Assembly: GCF_039941195.1 (NCBI RefSeq)
Contig: NZ_JBDVFA010000105.1
Span: forward strand, 54,929 to 118,928
Origin: Aurantibacter_A sp039941195
GTDB lineage: Bacteria > Bacteroidota > Bacteroidia > Flavobacteriales > Flavobacteriaceae
Direction: 5' to 3'
DNA: 64,000 bases
Part shown: positions 27,864 through 37,298 of the stretch, one piece after another
How the letters are laid out: each line of letters starts with the position of its first letter
Position numbering within the stretch: position 1 is the first letter of the stretch
Made by a program: the position numbers and the translations under genes
The notes under the pieces: generated by a model
Told to the model about the DNA's origin: nothing
Seen by the model: the letters and a program-made list of their open reading frames with translations, nothing else
Database searches by the model: none

Positions 27864-28331
27864 GTGTTCTAGGTTAAGATTTAGCACTAATAAAATAATT
27901 AATTATACAATTTCACTTGTACAACCTGAGGCTTTTTCGGGGGAACTGTTGAAAGCACATCGATATTTAATAAAACATCAAAATCGATAAACAATACTAC
28001 TAAATGTTTGTGGTTAAAAGAAGTAGCTCGCATAGAAAAGGACAGGTTTAGCACTAATTTAACATTGTCGTATAAAAGTGGTCTTCTGCATTACAAATGA
28101 TAAAAATTTTAACGCTTAAAACACGGATTACGCAAAGCTTGTAGTGTTACGGCTTTATTGATAATACCGATGAATGGTAACATAAAGTTAAGGTAAGGTT
28201 AAAATTAAATCTTAAAGTGTCTGTTTGTCGATTTTAACAGACATTATAAGTAATTTTTTAGCTTTTAAACGTTTATAGTACAAGCAGAAATAGCAGTATA
28301 TCCATAGTCCCAAATAGCATAGTTTTATTTA
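27864..28331. other. Intergenic region, divergent, with a short inverted repeat
   Basis: It separates the first WcaI-like gene from the plus-strand secreted cluster. No coding frame or RNA gene was seen. An 8-bp inverted repeat, TGTCTGTT at 28218-28225 and AACAGACA at 28236-28243 with a 10-base spacer, lies about 90 bases before the T9SS type A gene. It could be a regulatory site. No TAnnTTTG box was found. Confidence 0.4.
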
Positions 28332-28847
28332 ATGAATTTCTTTTACCGATTTCTATTTTTCTTTTTTTCAACTATGGGTTGTGTGGCACAAATTGTTGAC
28401 TCTAACATTGTAACTACAGAAGAAATAGACAATCAAGTTTTGCTACAGTCAATAAATACTGCTGGTGGACTTGTTACTGGTGAAAATGGTTCTGGAAGTT
28501 ATGCTATTGGTCAATTATTTCTGAGTGACATGAGCTCACCGGCGCATAAAATTACTGAAGGTGTTTTGCAGCAAATAGATCAATCTTTAAATGAATTAAT
28601 AACCACTATTGCCGTAGAGGCCTATCCAAATCCGACCACCGATTATTTTTTTATTGAAGTTGATGACTATAAGAGTAGGAATTTAAGTTATCAGCTTGTA
28701 AATTTACAAGGAAAGATTTTGACCAGGAATCTTATCCAAGATTTCAAAACCAAAATAACCTCTACTTTCTTACATCAAGGAATTTATATAATTAGTGTTT
28801 TAGAAGACAATGAATTTCTAAAATCATTTAAAATTATAAAGCGTTAA
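28332..28847 (+). CDS. Short secreted protein with T9SS type A sorting domain
   Basis: A 171-aa exported protein. Signal peptide about 1-20 (ends GCVAQ). A short module (about 38-80: INTAGGLVTGENGSGSYAIG with GVLQQI) is one I associate with flavobacterial secreted proteins. Residues about 96-171 are the type A sorting domain: EAYPNPTTDYFFIEV, then YQLVNLQGKIL, and SFKIIKR at the end. The mature protein is little more than a sorting domain, so it probably serves as an anchor or partner. The next gene starts 5 bases after its stop. All three genes of this cluster appear to be one operon. Confidence 0.8.
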   Translation: MNFFYRFLFFFFSTMGCVAQIVDSNIVTTEEIDNQVLLQSINTAGGLVTGENGSGSYAIGQLFLSDMSSPAHKITEGVLQQIDQSLNELITTIAVEAYPNPTTDYFFIEVDDYKSRNLSYQLVNLQGKILTRNLIQDFKTKITSTFLHQGIYIISVLEDNEFLKSFKIIKR

Positions 28848-28852
28848 GAGAA

Positions 28853-29584
28853 ATGAAGAGGCTTGTTTTTATACTATTGTTTTTGGTGGGACTATTGGTT
28901 CATAGTCAAACGCCTCAGAAAATTAGTTACCAGGCTTTGGTGCGCGATGCTGATCAAAATTTGGTAATCAATAAACCGGTCGGCTTACAAATTTCCATAC
29001 TACAAAATACAATTGATGGCGCCGTGGTGTATTCAGAATCACATACCCCGGTTACCAATAATGGGGGATTAGTGACTATACAAATTGGAGCAGGGCTCAG
29101 TAAAAATCAAGATTTTAATACGATAACATGGGTCGAAGGGCCTTATTTTATTGAGACACAAATAGACCCAACCGGGGGTACAGAATATTCCATAGTGGGG
29201 GTAAGTGAACTTTTAAGTGTACCCTATGCATTGCATTCCAAATCAGCTGAAACTTTAGTAGGTTTTGATGGGGATTATGCCAAGAAAGCAGAAGTCGTTG
29301 CTTTTACACTTTCCAGAATAGTTACAAATAGTGATATTGGCAATACCATAGCATGTACGACTACAGCAGAATTAACACTGCCTGAAAATTTTGATATGCC
29401 TATTGGTGATGTAATTAATTTAGAAGCGCATAATGGAGCAATTTTAACTGTAAAAGCAGCTGCCGGAGTAGAACTTAACTACCAAGAAGGAGGCACGGCA
29501 ATTTTTGCTAGTAATCAAAAGCAAGTACGGTTTGGTTTGTTGCGAAAGAGTGCTGCTAATGCATATATAATCTCAGGGCAATGA
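28853..29584 (+). CDS. Secreted protein of tail-fibre/collagen-like-associated type
   Basis: A 243-aa exported protein with signal peptide 1-19 (LVHSQ). Residues about 22-130 contain QKISYQALVRDADQNLV, GLQISILQ, GPYFIETQIDPTGGTEY and LLSVPYALHSKSAE. This is a domain common at the start of Bacteroidota secreted fibre-like proteins. The remainder (about 135-243) is beta-rich with TAELTLPENFD and AHNGAILTVKAAAG; its function is unknown. It lacks a T9SS sorting domain. Its stop overlaps the next start by 4 bases (ATGA), so translation is coupled to the large beta-propeller-like protein. Confidence 0.7.
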   Translation: MKRLVFILLFLVGLLVHSQTPQKISYQALVRDADQNLVINKPVGLQISILQNTIDGAVVYSESHTPVTNNGGLVTIQIGAGLSKNQDFNTITWVEGPYFIETQIDPTGGTEYSIVGVSELLSVPYALHSKSAETLVGFDGDYAKKAEVVAFTLSRIVTNSDIGNTIACTTTAELTLPENFDMPIGDVINLEAHNGAILTVKAAAGVELNYQEGGTAIFASNQKQVRFGLLRKSAANAYIISGQ

Positions 29585-31935
29585 GATACTTGTTTTTCTT
29601 TTTGCTTTGTTCTTCACAGTTAATAAGTCAGAATTATCATTATGCAGTGGATACGCCCGATACAGCTGCAGAAGAAAATAGCTTTACTTATACTTTAGCT
29701 GAAGCTGCGACAACAAGTGCTGGTATTTATACTACCGAAGGTATTTTACTACGTACGTTATGGAGCAATGAATATAAAACTGCTGGTTCTCATGCAGCAA
29801 AATGGGATGGTTTAGATGATGAAGGAGTAGCTGTTACAAAGGGAACCTATAGTGCTAAAGTTTTGGCGAATAATGTGCAATACGAATGGGAAGGTGCCAA
29901 AATTGGTAATACTTCAAAACATTTAACCGGTGAAAATCGGTATCACGGACTAAGTGGATTTTTTAAATTTATTGTAGTAGACGATGACATATATTGGACA
30001 AATGGTTATAACGAACAGCGAACAGCAGCCAATCAATCATCAATTCATGACCCGCAAGTTACAACGCCAGTTTTAGATAAAGGCGCGGTAATAAAATATG
30101 TTTGTGCAGATGAAAATTACGTGTTTTGGAGTGGCCACGATGTATATAGCGATACCTCATTTGTATTTGTTACTACCCGTGAAGAGAATGAAGAATACCA
30201 ATTTTCTAAGGCCAGTAATTATGAGGTTACTTATGGTAGAATCCACAATTCAACACTCAATACCTTACAAGGTAAGGACTCTTATATCACTGGTTTAGCA
30301 CGTAGCGGAAATTATTTGTTTATTGCTCGGCAATTGCAAAATACCATTCATGTTTTGGACATCACCACAGGTGGTACTTTAGTACAAACTATCAAATCAA
30401 TTAATGCCCCTAGAGAACTTACGGCAGATGGGAACGGAAATTTATGGATAATTTCAAATACCAATCAGGTTGCCAAATACCAAATTAGCGCCAATGGTAT
30501 GTTGGGGTCGCCTACTCAAATTCTGCTAGGAATCGAAGAACCGCTAACCTTGGGGTTTAATAAAAATAATAATCAGATTGCAATTTGTGATGGTGGTACC
30601 CGGCAACAGGTGCGTTTTTTTAACGCAACCAATGGAGCGGAAGCAAATGCCTTTGGGCAGTTGGGGGGCTATGCAAATATCCCAGCAGTGGCAAATGACA
30701 AATTTTATTTCTCCGATTCAAAAACTAAAAATTTCGATGGGGGTATATATAGCCCGCTATACAATCATGCGGCTATTAGTTTTCAAAACGATGGTTCGTT
30801 TTGGGTGTTAGATGTCGGCAACAATCGCATGATGCACTATGGTCAAAATCGAAATTTTATTGAAACCATTCAATACACTCCAGATTGGTTGATGATGTCT
30901 ATTGACAAAAACAATTCGTCTCGATTGTTTGTGGACTTTTTGGAATATGAAATTGACTACTCCGAGGAAGATGTCGCTAAAACTTGGAAATTAAAAAATA
31001 ATTGGGGGTTTACTATTAAGGACGAATATAATAATGCCTTTGGAAAAATTAGGGAGCCGGTAACGCTTTCAAATGGAAGAACCTATTTTTTACTAGCAGA
31101 AGGACTAAACTTTGTAGTAGCAGAATTATCGGAAAACGGAATAAGAATTACTGATAAAGTATTGGATGGGTTTTATTGGGTTTGGCTCGACGATGGAACA
31201 CTTGTTTATGCAAATCCGGCAGAATTAGGAAAGAGTGTTATCTGGGAGAAATACGAGTTAATTGGTTTTGATGCTAATAATGATCCTATCTTTTCCAACG
31301 GCTCTATTTTGGCACAATTGCAGAATATCAAAAAAGACGATCCACTTCATCGCCATGCGGGGTGGTTCAGCACTTTTTTAATGGATAATGATAAACTAGT
31401 TTCTTTTGATGGAAGACCAGAAGAAAATGGCATGGGCGGAGGATATCATCTAGGGTTACTTGATATTAGGACCAACGAATGGCTCTTTAAAACTTCTAAA
31501 GCAACTGGGTCCGAGTATGATGGTGATTACCCACTAGATGGTGGTTTCGATACTGGGAATGATGTTCATAATGCAGGGAGTAAAGCGATGGTTTTTGGAG
31601 ATAATATCCTCTGGGGGTATTACGGGGAGTTTTGGAAAGGAGGCTTTCAAACGAACCAATATGCACATTATAATAAGAATGGTTTATTACTCAACGTATT
31701 TGGAACTAACCAGTCATTGAATCCTAATCATCCTTGGGATAATGTTAAAAAGCATATCCCTTTTGAAGGGATGGCAGGGAATGTACTATCGCCATTTGCA
31801 GTTGCACATCCTAATAATGAAAATATTGGCTTTTTATATCATCCCGATGAATCATGGCACGGGGGCATTCATCGTTGGAAGATTTCCGAGCTAAAAAGTG
31901 TTGTAGAATTAGAGCTACTTGTAATATTGAATTAG
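29581..31935 (+). CDS. Large secreted beta-propeller-like protein of unknown function
   Basis: A 784-aa exported protein with signal peptide about 1-16. Residues about 30-105 resemble the FlgD-type Ig fold (AGIYTTEGILLRTLW; AAKWDGLDDEGVAVTKGTY). Residues about 120-500 contain repeated propeller-like strands (ITGLARSGNYLFIARQ; RELTADGNGNLWIISN; AAISFQNDGSFWVLDVGNN), suggestive of an NHL/SMP-30-type beta-propeller. The last third has no recognised domain and ends without a T9SS sorting domain. It is translationally coupled to the preceding gene. It probably binds or senses something outside the cell, but no catalytic residues can be named. Confidence 0.65.
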   Translation: MRYLFFFLLCSSQLISQNYHYAVDTPDTAAEENSFTYTLAEAATTSAGIYTTEGILLRTLWSNEYKTAGSHAAKWDGLDDEGVAVTKGTYSAKVLANNVQYEWEGAKIGNTSKHLTGENRYHGLSGFFKFIVVDDDIYWTNGYNEQRTAANQSSIHDPQVTTPVLDKGAVIKYVCADENYVFWSGHDVYSDTSFVFVTTREENEEYQFSKASNYEVTYGRIHNSTLNTLQGKDSYITGLARSGNYLFIARQLQNTIHVLDITTGGTLVQTIKSINAPRELTADGNGNLWIISNTNQVAKYQISANGMLGSPTQILLGIEEPLTLGFNKNNNQIAICDGGTRQQVRFFNATNGAEANAFGQLGGYANIPAVANDKFYFSDSKTKNFDGGIYSPLYNHAAISFQNDGSFWVLDVGNNRMMHYGQNRNFIETIQYTPDWLMMSIDKNNSSRLFVDFLEYEIDYSEEDVAKTWKLKNNWGFTIKDEYNNAFGKIREPVTLSNGRTYFLLAEGLNFVVAELSENGIRITDKVLDGFYWVWLDDGTLVYANPAELGKSVIWEKYELIGFDANNDPIFSNGSILAQLQNIKKDDPLHRHAGWFSTFLMDNDKLVSFDGRPEENGMGGGYHLGLLDIRTNEWLFKTSKATGSEYDGDYPLDGGFDTGNDVHNAGSKAMVFGDNILWGYYGEFWKGGFQTNQYAHYNKNGLLLNVFGTNQSLNPNHPWDNVKKHIPFEGMAGNVLSPFAVAHPNNENIGFLYHPDESWHGGIHRWKISELKSVVELELLVILN

Positions 31936-31945
31936 GTGCAATACT

Positions 31946-32965
31946 TTATTTATTAATAGCCCACCACTTTCTTTTCATAAATGGTCGTTCTAGAATTGGG
32001 AATGCCAGTAAGCACACCATAAGCGTTATAATTAATAAAATAGGAACTATCAATTCACGATTCTTAATTAGTGGTATTAATTGATGACCTACAACCGAGA
32101 TTACCTGAAAATGGATTAAATAGATTATATAACAAGCACCACCTATGATAGTCAAAATTTCTATTGAAAGTGTTTTTTTAAACTGTCCTTTTATTAAAAC
32201 GCCATATAAAAATACAAATAGTAGTGCGATTTGTAAGAGGGTGATAAAGCTGTTTTTATCAAAAATATCAAGTGCAAAATAAGAAAGTAAACTTAGAAGA
32301 GTTATGTATTTTCCGAGGTTTAAAAAAGGTACTTGAATATTATTTTTTTCGATGATTGCAACGGAAATACCAACGATAAACCAATGGAAGTGCGAGGTTA
32401 AAAAATGTAGTTCATAGAACCTAGAAAAGGCGAAAATTAAAACACCAAATAATAACCATTTTTTTAAGTCATCTTTAAAGATATAAAAGAAAAGTGGCAA
32501 AAGAAGATAAAACACTACTTCAATTTCTAACGACCAGGTTACAAAATTAATAAGATTTTCATTAAAATTACTTGTGTATGTTAGTACATGAAAAAGACTA
32601 TTGTTTTTGGCTTCATCAAAGCCATCTCTAAAACTGAGTAGTAAATAAAAAATGATTGTAGTAAGTAAGAAAGGAGGTTCAATTCTTTCTATCCTTCGAA
32701 TTAAATATTTCTTATAGGAAAAGTTTTTAGACCTTAGAATTTGAGACATTAAAACAAACCCCGATATACTAAAAAACAATTGAACCCCTAGATGTCCTGT
32801 AAACCATACAGGTGACAAGAATGAGGATTTATCCGTATACAAAGTTAGAAAACCATCAACATGAAACAATAATACCGCAAGTATTGCAATAAACCGGAGT
32901 CCATCAATCTCTGCCCTATATTTATCAGTAGCTATTACTCTTTTAAAAACTTTCATTAGAATCAA
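31946..32965 (-). CDS. Acyltransferase 3 family membrane protein
   Basis: A 339-aa integral membrane acyltransferase with about ten helices. The family start EIDGLRFIAILAVLLFHVDG (about 19-38) contains the conserved His of the active site, and the segment HLGVQLFFSISGFVL follows. Such enzymes add acetyl or other acyl groups to extracytoplasmic sugars, here probably to the capsule repeat unit. It ends 11 bases from the convergent propeller gene and lies 23 bases after the second WcaI-like gene. The start may be at residue 4 (Met), which would not change the reading. Confidence 0.85.
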   Translation of the reverse strand: MILMKVFKRVIATDKYRAEIDGLRFIAILAVLLFHVDGFLTLYTDKSSFLSPVWFTGHLGVQLFFSISGFVLMSQILRSKNFSYKKYLIRRIERIEPPFLLTTIIFYLLLSFRDGFDEAKNNSLFHVLTYTSNFNENLINFVTWSLEIEVVFYLLLPLFFYIFKDDLKKWLLFGVLIFAFSRFYELHFLTSHFHWFIVGISVAIIEKNNIQVPFLNLGKYITLLSLLSYFALDIFDKNSFITLLQIALLFVFLYGVLIKGQFKKTLSIEILTIIGGACYIIYLIHFQVISVVGHQLIPLIKNRELIVPILLIITLMVCLLAFPILERPFMKRKWWAINK

Positions 32966-32988
32966 CTAAATTTTATTTGATAGCTTTT

Positions 32989-34233
32989 TTAGGTAAGAAC
33001 GGCATCTTTAAAAGTTTGCATAATATTGTCGATATTCAAGTTTTTTTCAGAATAGATTCTAGCATTATGTTTTAATAATTTTCCATTTTCTTCATTCAAG
33101 GCCTTTTCCAGACCTTCATCTAGTGCTTGCTGATTTTCTGTAGGTACTAAAATTCCCATTTTATATTTATCGACAAGATGATAAAGGTTGGAGCCTTTAT
33201 CAGCAGTAATTAAACTAAGCCCACCAACGGCTAAAATTGAGGTGAGTTTAGATGGTAATACTAGGTCACTCGCTTTGGTTTTTTGCATGACAAGATGTAC
33301 GGTAGCCATGTTCAAAAAAGTATTAAATTTTTCTAAAGGTTGTAATGGAAAAAAACCAAGGTTTTTTAAATTCATTTCTTTTGCTTGGCGTTGCAATTCT
33401 TTTTTATATGGCCCTGTCCCACAAATTGCGAATTTGATGTTTGGTTGGGTTTCGAATTTTTTGGCAGTTTTAAGTATAGCAATTAATCCTTGTTTTTCGC
33501 CAATAGCACCAGAATATAAAACAACTTTATCCTTTGGTTGGTAGCCATAATTAACTTTCAATTGATTTTGATTCTTCAAGGGATAGAATATTTTATTATC
33601 TACCCAATTTGGAAACAATATCACTTCGCTCTCTGTTTTACCTTCAATTTTAGCGACCATGTTTTCGGAGATACTACTCACAACGTCGGATTTATTGAGA
33701 ATGCTATTTTCTAATTTAAACAGTGTTTTTAACAGCTTTTTAGATTTTATCATTTCAAGATCTTTGGCCACTTCTATTTGTAAATCTTGTACATGATAAA
33801 TATGTTTTCCTTTTCTAATTTTTTTAAAATAATTACCGAGGATGCCTAATTGAAACGAAGGTGCTACGGTAAAGATGAAATCGAATTTATTAAAGAATGC
33901 AAGCTTTGCTAATTGAAATGTTACAGAAGCGAAAAACGAAAAATCTAAGAGCATTCGTTTTTTACCCGTAGGTTTTCTAGGCACATACATGGGGCAACGA
34001 TAGATGGTAATAGCGCCCCCGGAGTCAAAAGTTTCTTTTTCTTTCTTATACCAAAAGCGACGTTTCCTATAGGGTTCTTGAATTTTCCAGTAGGGGTAAT
34101 AGGGGTAGGTGGTAATTACGGTACAGACATAGCCTTCTTTGGCAAGCCATTCAATCATTTCACCACTGTATTTGCCAATACCAGTAAGTTCGGGATAAAA
34201 ATTGTACCCAATAAGTAGGATTTTTTTCTTCAC
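32989..34233 (-). CDS. WcaI-like family 4 glycosyltransferase, copy 2
   Basis: A 414-aa GT-B glycosyltransferase closely related to the gene at 26622-27863. They share the N-terminus (GYNFYPELTGIGKYSGEM), YPYYPYWKIQEPYRK, the donor-site region VLYSGAIGEKQGL and PSKLTSILAVGGLSLITA. The similarity over full length indicates paralogues from a duplication. It should add a sugar to the lipid-linked oligosaccharide on the cytoplasmic face. It lies 75 bases downstream of the WcaF-like gene (34309-34881) on the same strand. Which of the two copies is ancestral cannot be told here. Confidence 0.85.
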   Translation of the reverse strand: MKKKILLIGYNFYPELTGIGKYSGEMIEWLAKEGYVCTVITTYPYYPYWKIQEPYRKRRFWYKKEKETFDSGGAITIYRCPMYVPRKPTGKKRMLLDFSFFASVTFQLAKLAFFNKFDFIFTVAPSFQLGILGNYFKKIRKGKHIYHVQDLQIEVAKDLEMIKSKKLLKTLFKLENSILNKSDVVSSISENMVAKIEGKTESEVILFPNWVDNKIFYPLKNQNQLKVNYGYQPKDKVVLYSGAIGEKQGLIAILKTAKKFETQPNIKFAICGTGPYKKELQRQAKEMNLKNLGFFPLQPLEKFNTFLNMATVHLVMQKTKASDLVLPSKLTSILAVGGLSLITADKGSNLYHLVDKYKMGILVPTENQQALDEGLEKALNEENGKLLKHNARIYSEKNLNIDNIMQTFKDAVLT

Positions 34234-34308
34234 AATAAAATGAAATGTTTCACAAATTCAGTTGGAATGCTGATTGATTCTAATAAAAGTGTCGAGAAGC
34301 TTAGATGA

Positions 34309-34881
34309 TTACCATCTTGATTTTTCAAATGCTTTAGGATTTATTCTACATACGAGATTGGGTTGTACATCACTAGTAACAATGGAACCAGCGACTACAA
34401 CTGTATCAACGCCAATAGTTACATTTGGTCCTACAAAACAAGAGGCGCCTACCCAACAACCATCTTCTAAAGTTATTGGACCATTTCTATAGTCCATACC
34501 TGGTGATTTATAATTATGATTTCCACCGCATAAAAAAGCACGTTGTGAAATACACACATTATCACCTATGGTAACTTTTTCAAAATTTAAAATAAACACT
34601 TCCTCGCCAATCCAAACATTATTTCCAATGTCTAATTTCCAAGGAAAATGAATATTTATGTTTGGTTTTATTACAGTTCTTTTACCCACTTTAGCACCGA
34701 AAGCACGAAGTAGAATTACTTTGATTTTACTGGGGTAGGGTAAAGCAGATCTAAAGAGAACTACCTTTATCAAATACCAAAGCCCTTCTTTCCATCGTGG
34801 TACACCTCTATCTAAACCAATGGAAGGTTTGAAATCTTGCAGGTTTACTTTCGAAGTGGGTTTTTCGATGTTTTCTTTCAT
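34309..34881 (-). CDS. WcaF-like left-handed beta-helix acetyltransferase
   Basis: A 190-aa hexapeptide-repeat acetyltransferase. Residues about 20-75 are the WcaF-type N-terminal arm (RGVPRWKEGLWYLIKVVLF, PYPSKIKVILLRAFGAKVG). The following part is the beta-helix with repeats (IGNNVWIGEEVFI, IGDNVCISQRAFLCGGNHNY). The active-site His is in GGNHNY. It acetylates a sugar of the repeat unit, with acetyl-CoA as donor. It lies 4 bases after the glycosyltransferase gene at 34886-36094 and 75 bases before the second WcaI-like gene. Confidence 0.85.
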   Translation of the reverse strand: MKENIEKPTSKVNLQDFKPSIGLDRGVPRWKEGLWYLIKVVLFRSALPYPSKIKVILLRAFGAKVGKRTVIKPNINIHFPWKLDIGNNVWIGEEVFILNFEKVTIGDNVCISQRAFLCGGNHNYKSPGMDYRNGPITLEDGCWVGASCFVGPNVTIGVDTVVVAGSIVTSDVQPNLVCRINPKAFEKSRW

Positions 34882-34885
34882 AGTA

Positions 34886-36094
34886 TTATGTAGGGTCTAT
34901 TGCTTTTAAGAAGCTTTTTGCAGCACTTTCAACCGCGAAATACTGCTCATAAGTTACCACTGCTTTTTTGGACATTTGCTGCCATTGTTTGGTATCGAGT
35001 TTGGAATAAGCTTCAAATAAATTAATTGTTCCAACCTTTGAATCCGTAGCTACAAATCCTCCTCCACCGCTTTCAATTTCACGCCAAATATTTATTTTAT
35101 TTGAAATTAGTATGGGTCTACCGCAGGCCAAAGCTTCAACAATGGCAATGCCAAAATTTTCTTGATGACTTGGTAAAACAAAAGCCTTGCAACCATAAAA
35201 GGCTCCCCATTTAGCATTACCCGAAAGCATACCGGGAAGCAAGACATTTTTTTGTAATAGTTCGTCCGCTAGAATTATACGCTCAATTTGTTTTCCATAA
35301 TTGCTCTCCATTCCCGGGCCAGCAATGACTAATTTTGGTATTTCAATTGAAATATCTAAAGCTAATTGCTGCTTACTAAATTCGGAATAGGCTTTTAATA
35401 AAATGTCCACACCTTTTTTTTGATGAATCCGACTGAGAAATAGAAAATAAGAACTCCCTTTTAAATCAGTACATTTTTCTATAAAGGCATTGGTCATATC
35501 AGTATCATAACTCGGAGGTTGTTCAACACCAAGTCCTACAACTAGTTCACTGTTTGGCTCATACGGTTTAAATGGAATACGCGCTAATTGTTTCTCTTCT
35601 TCACAAGTAAACAATAAACCATCTACGGCATTCACTACATTTTTTTCGATTAAACTCCAATACAACACATTTCGAATAGCCTTTAATTTTCTTTCGGGTG
35701 CTTTTTGAAAATAAGGATCTAGCATCCCATGGGGCATGGTATATATTCGTGGTGCTATGACACCATTATTCTTTTTATTTAAATACTTTTTCGCTTTATA
35801 AACGGCATAGCTAGGATATTGCCATAAGCCGTGAATGATAACAACTGAAAAACGATTGAGGTTATTCACTAACCAAGGCTTCAGTTCTTTAGTATAACAT
35901 AGCGGGTTGTTGGCCGGCCCCAACGCATGGGTAATAAATTGATCTTGTTGTAAAAAAGTTTCTGTTGGCATATCCGTACTTACCACTTCACTTTCGACTT
36001 CAAGTAGTGCCAAACCTTTAATAATGGTACGTACGGCTTGGCACACACCTCCTCGTTTGGGATCCATCTTATCAATAACATGAAGTACTTTCAT
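34886..36094 (-). CDS. Family 4 glycosyltransferase
   Basis: A 402-aa GT-B glycosyltransferase. The acceptor half begins MKVLHVIDKMDPKRGGVCQA. The donor half contains FLFLSRIHQKKGVDILLKAY and the E-x7-E region FVLPSHQENFGIAIVEALA with GRPILIS after it. These are standard GT4 signatures. It transfers a sugar in capsule repeat-unit assembly; the linkage is unknown. Its start overlaps the stop of the upstream glycosyltransferase (36091-37260) by 4 bases, so the two are translationally coupled. Confidence 0.88.
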   Translation of the reverse strand: MKVLHVIDKMDPKRGGVCQAVRTIIKGLALLEVESEVVSTDMPTETFLQQDQFITHALGPANNPLCYTKELKPWLVNNLNRFSVVIIHGLWQYPSYAVYKAKKYLNKKNNGVIAPRIYTMPHGMLDPYFQKAPERKLKAIRNVLYWSLIEKNVVNAVDGLLFTCEEEKQLARIPFKPYEPNSELVVGLGVEQPPSYDTDMTNAFIEKCTDLKGSSYFLFLSRIHQKKGVDILLKAYSEFSKQQLALDISIEIPKLVIAGPGMESNYGKQIERIILADELLQKNVLLPGMLSGNAKWGAFYGCKAFVLPSHQENFGIAIVEALACGRPILISNKINIWREIESGGGGFVATDSKVGTINLFEAYSKLDTKQWQQMSKKAVVTYEQYFAVESAAKSFLKAIDPT

Positions 36095-37260
36095 CGCTCT
36101 ACGGGATTGGCTAGTATTGATGAGTAAATTTTTTCTATAGCATCTAAGGTCTTCTTTTGGTCAAAGCGCTTTACATTTTCTAATCCGTTTTTTACTACGG
36201 TCGCACGTTCATTTGGTGTTAACGAAAGAAGTTGATGTGCTTTTTTTGCAGCGTCAGCTGCCCAGTGATTTTTATTGGTAATGGTACGCTTTGGTATTAG
36301 AAAAGCTGCACTAGCTGCAACTTCAGTCATTGGTGGTTCATTTGTAGTTATTACAGGACAACCGGAAGCCATTGCCTCAGCAATGGGCCATCCAAAACCT
36401 TCGTCATACGAGGGGTATAAAAGTAATGTGGCGCCAGCATAAGCTTTTTTTACAGTTGCATCATTAATACCCACAAGAAAGTGAATGTCTTTTTTATAAG
36501 CAGAAGTTTCATGTGTGCTTACCAATGCAACATCAGGATTTTCACCTATTAAAAGCAATGGTAGGTTAGTCTTATAACTAGAACGAAGTGCATTATAAAT
36601 TTCAATAATCCCAACTCTATTTTTATACCATTGATTCCCACCAACATGCAATAAATAACCTGCAGTGAGGTCGATGTTAGTGGTTTTTGATAATGTTTCG
36701 CGAACTTCTGTAACATTCTGAGGAGTAAAACTTCCATTCATTCCATTATAAACCACTTCAGAAATAGCTGGTTTCTTATTCAGAAATCGATGTAAATCTT
36801 CTTTTGTTTTTTGTGAAACTGAAATAAAATTTTTTCCTTTCGAATAGCCATTCCGTATCATTTTCTGGTAAATTTTACCGGTATAACTCGTTGGGTTTTC
36901 TTCAATTTCGTTACTAGCGGAACGTTGTGCTAAAAAATCATGACAATGAATTACATGTGGTTTGTCGGCAACTAATAGCACCCATGGCCCTAGTGCATGA
37001 TCGGTAAAAACAAACAAAGTGTTCTGGTCAGTATTTTTAAGCAATTTTTTCACCCTTCTAGGGAAAACGATGAATTGGTCGATATAGCCCATCCATTTTT
37101 TTAGGAATGCTGGAGCTGGTAGTTGGGAAAATTTAGCTACCGGCGACCACATTGTAATATCATGCCCACGGTCTTGCATTCCATCAGAAAGCATTTTCGC
37201 GAATCGCGGCATACTTTGGTGACCTAGAAAATCGGGATGTGTAAAAAAAATGACTTTCAC
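36091..37260 (-). CDS. Family 4 glycosyltransferase
   Basis: A 389-aa GT-B glycosyltransferase starting MKVIFFTHPDFLGHQSMPRF. The donor site is seen in LLHVGGNQWYKNRVGIIEI and LLYPSYDEGFGWPIAEAMA followed by GCPVITTNEPPMTEV. All elements of the GT4 family are present and the length is normal. It is placed 38 bases after the polymerase-like gene and overlaps the next glycosyltransferase by 4 bases. The substrate is unknown. Confidence 0.88.
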   Translation of the reverse strand: MKVIFFTHPDFLGHQSMPRFAKMLSDGMQDRGHDITMWSPVAKFSQLPAPAFLKKWMGYIDQFIVFPRRVKKLLKNTDQNTLFVFTDHALGPWVLLVADKPHVIHCHDFLAQRSASNEIEENPTSYTGKIYQKMIRNGYSKGKNFISVSQKTKEDLHRFLNKKPAISEVVYNGMNGSFTPQNVTEVRETLSKTTNIDLTAGYLLHVGGNQWYKNRVGIIEIYNALRSSYKTNLPLLLIGENPDVALVSTHETSAYKKDIHFLVGINDATVKKAYAGATLLLYPSYDEGFGWPIAEAMASGCPVITTNEPPMTEVAASAAFLIPKRTITNKNHWAADAAKKAHQLLSLTPNERATVVKNGLENVKRFDQKKTLDAIEKIYSSILANPVER

Positions 37261-37298
37261 TAATTAGTAAAAACGTTTAATGATTTAAAGGTAGAAAA

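Noticed and set aside
28218..28243. 8-bp inverted repeat as a terminator
   Set aside because: It has no T-run and lies far from both flanking genes' ends. It is noted only as a possible regulatory site.
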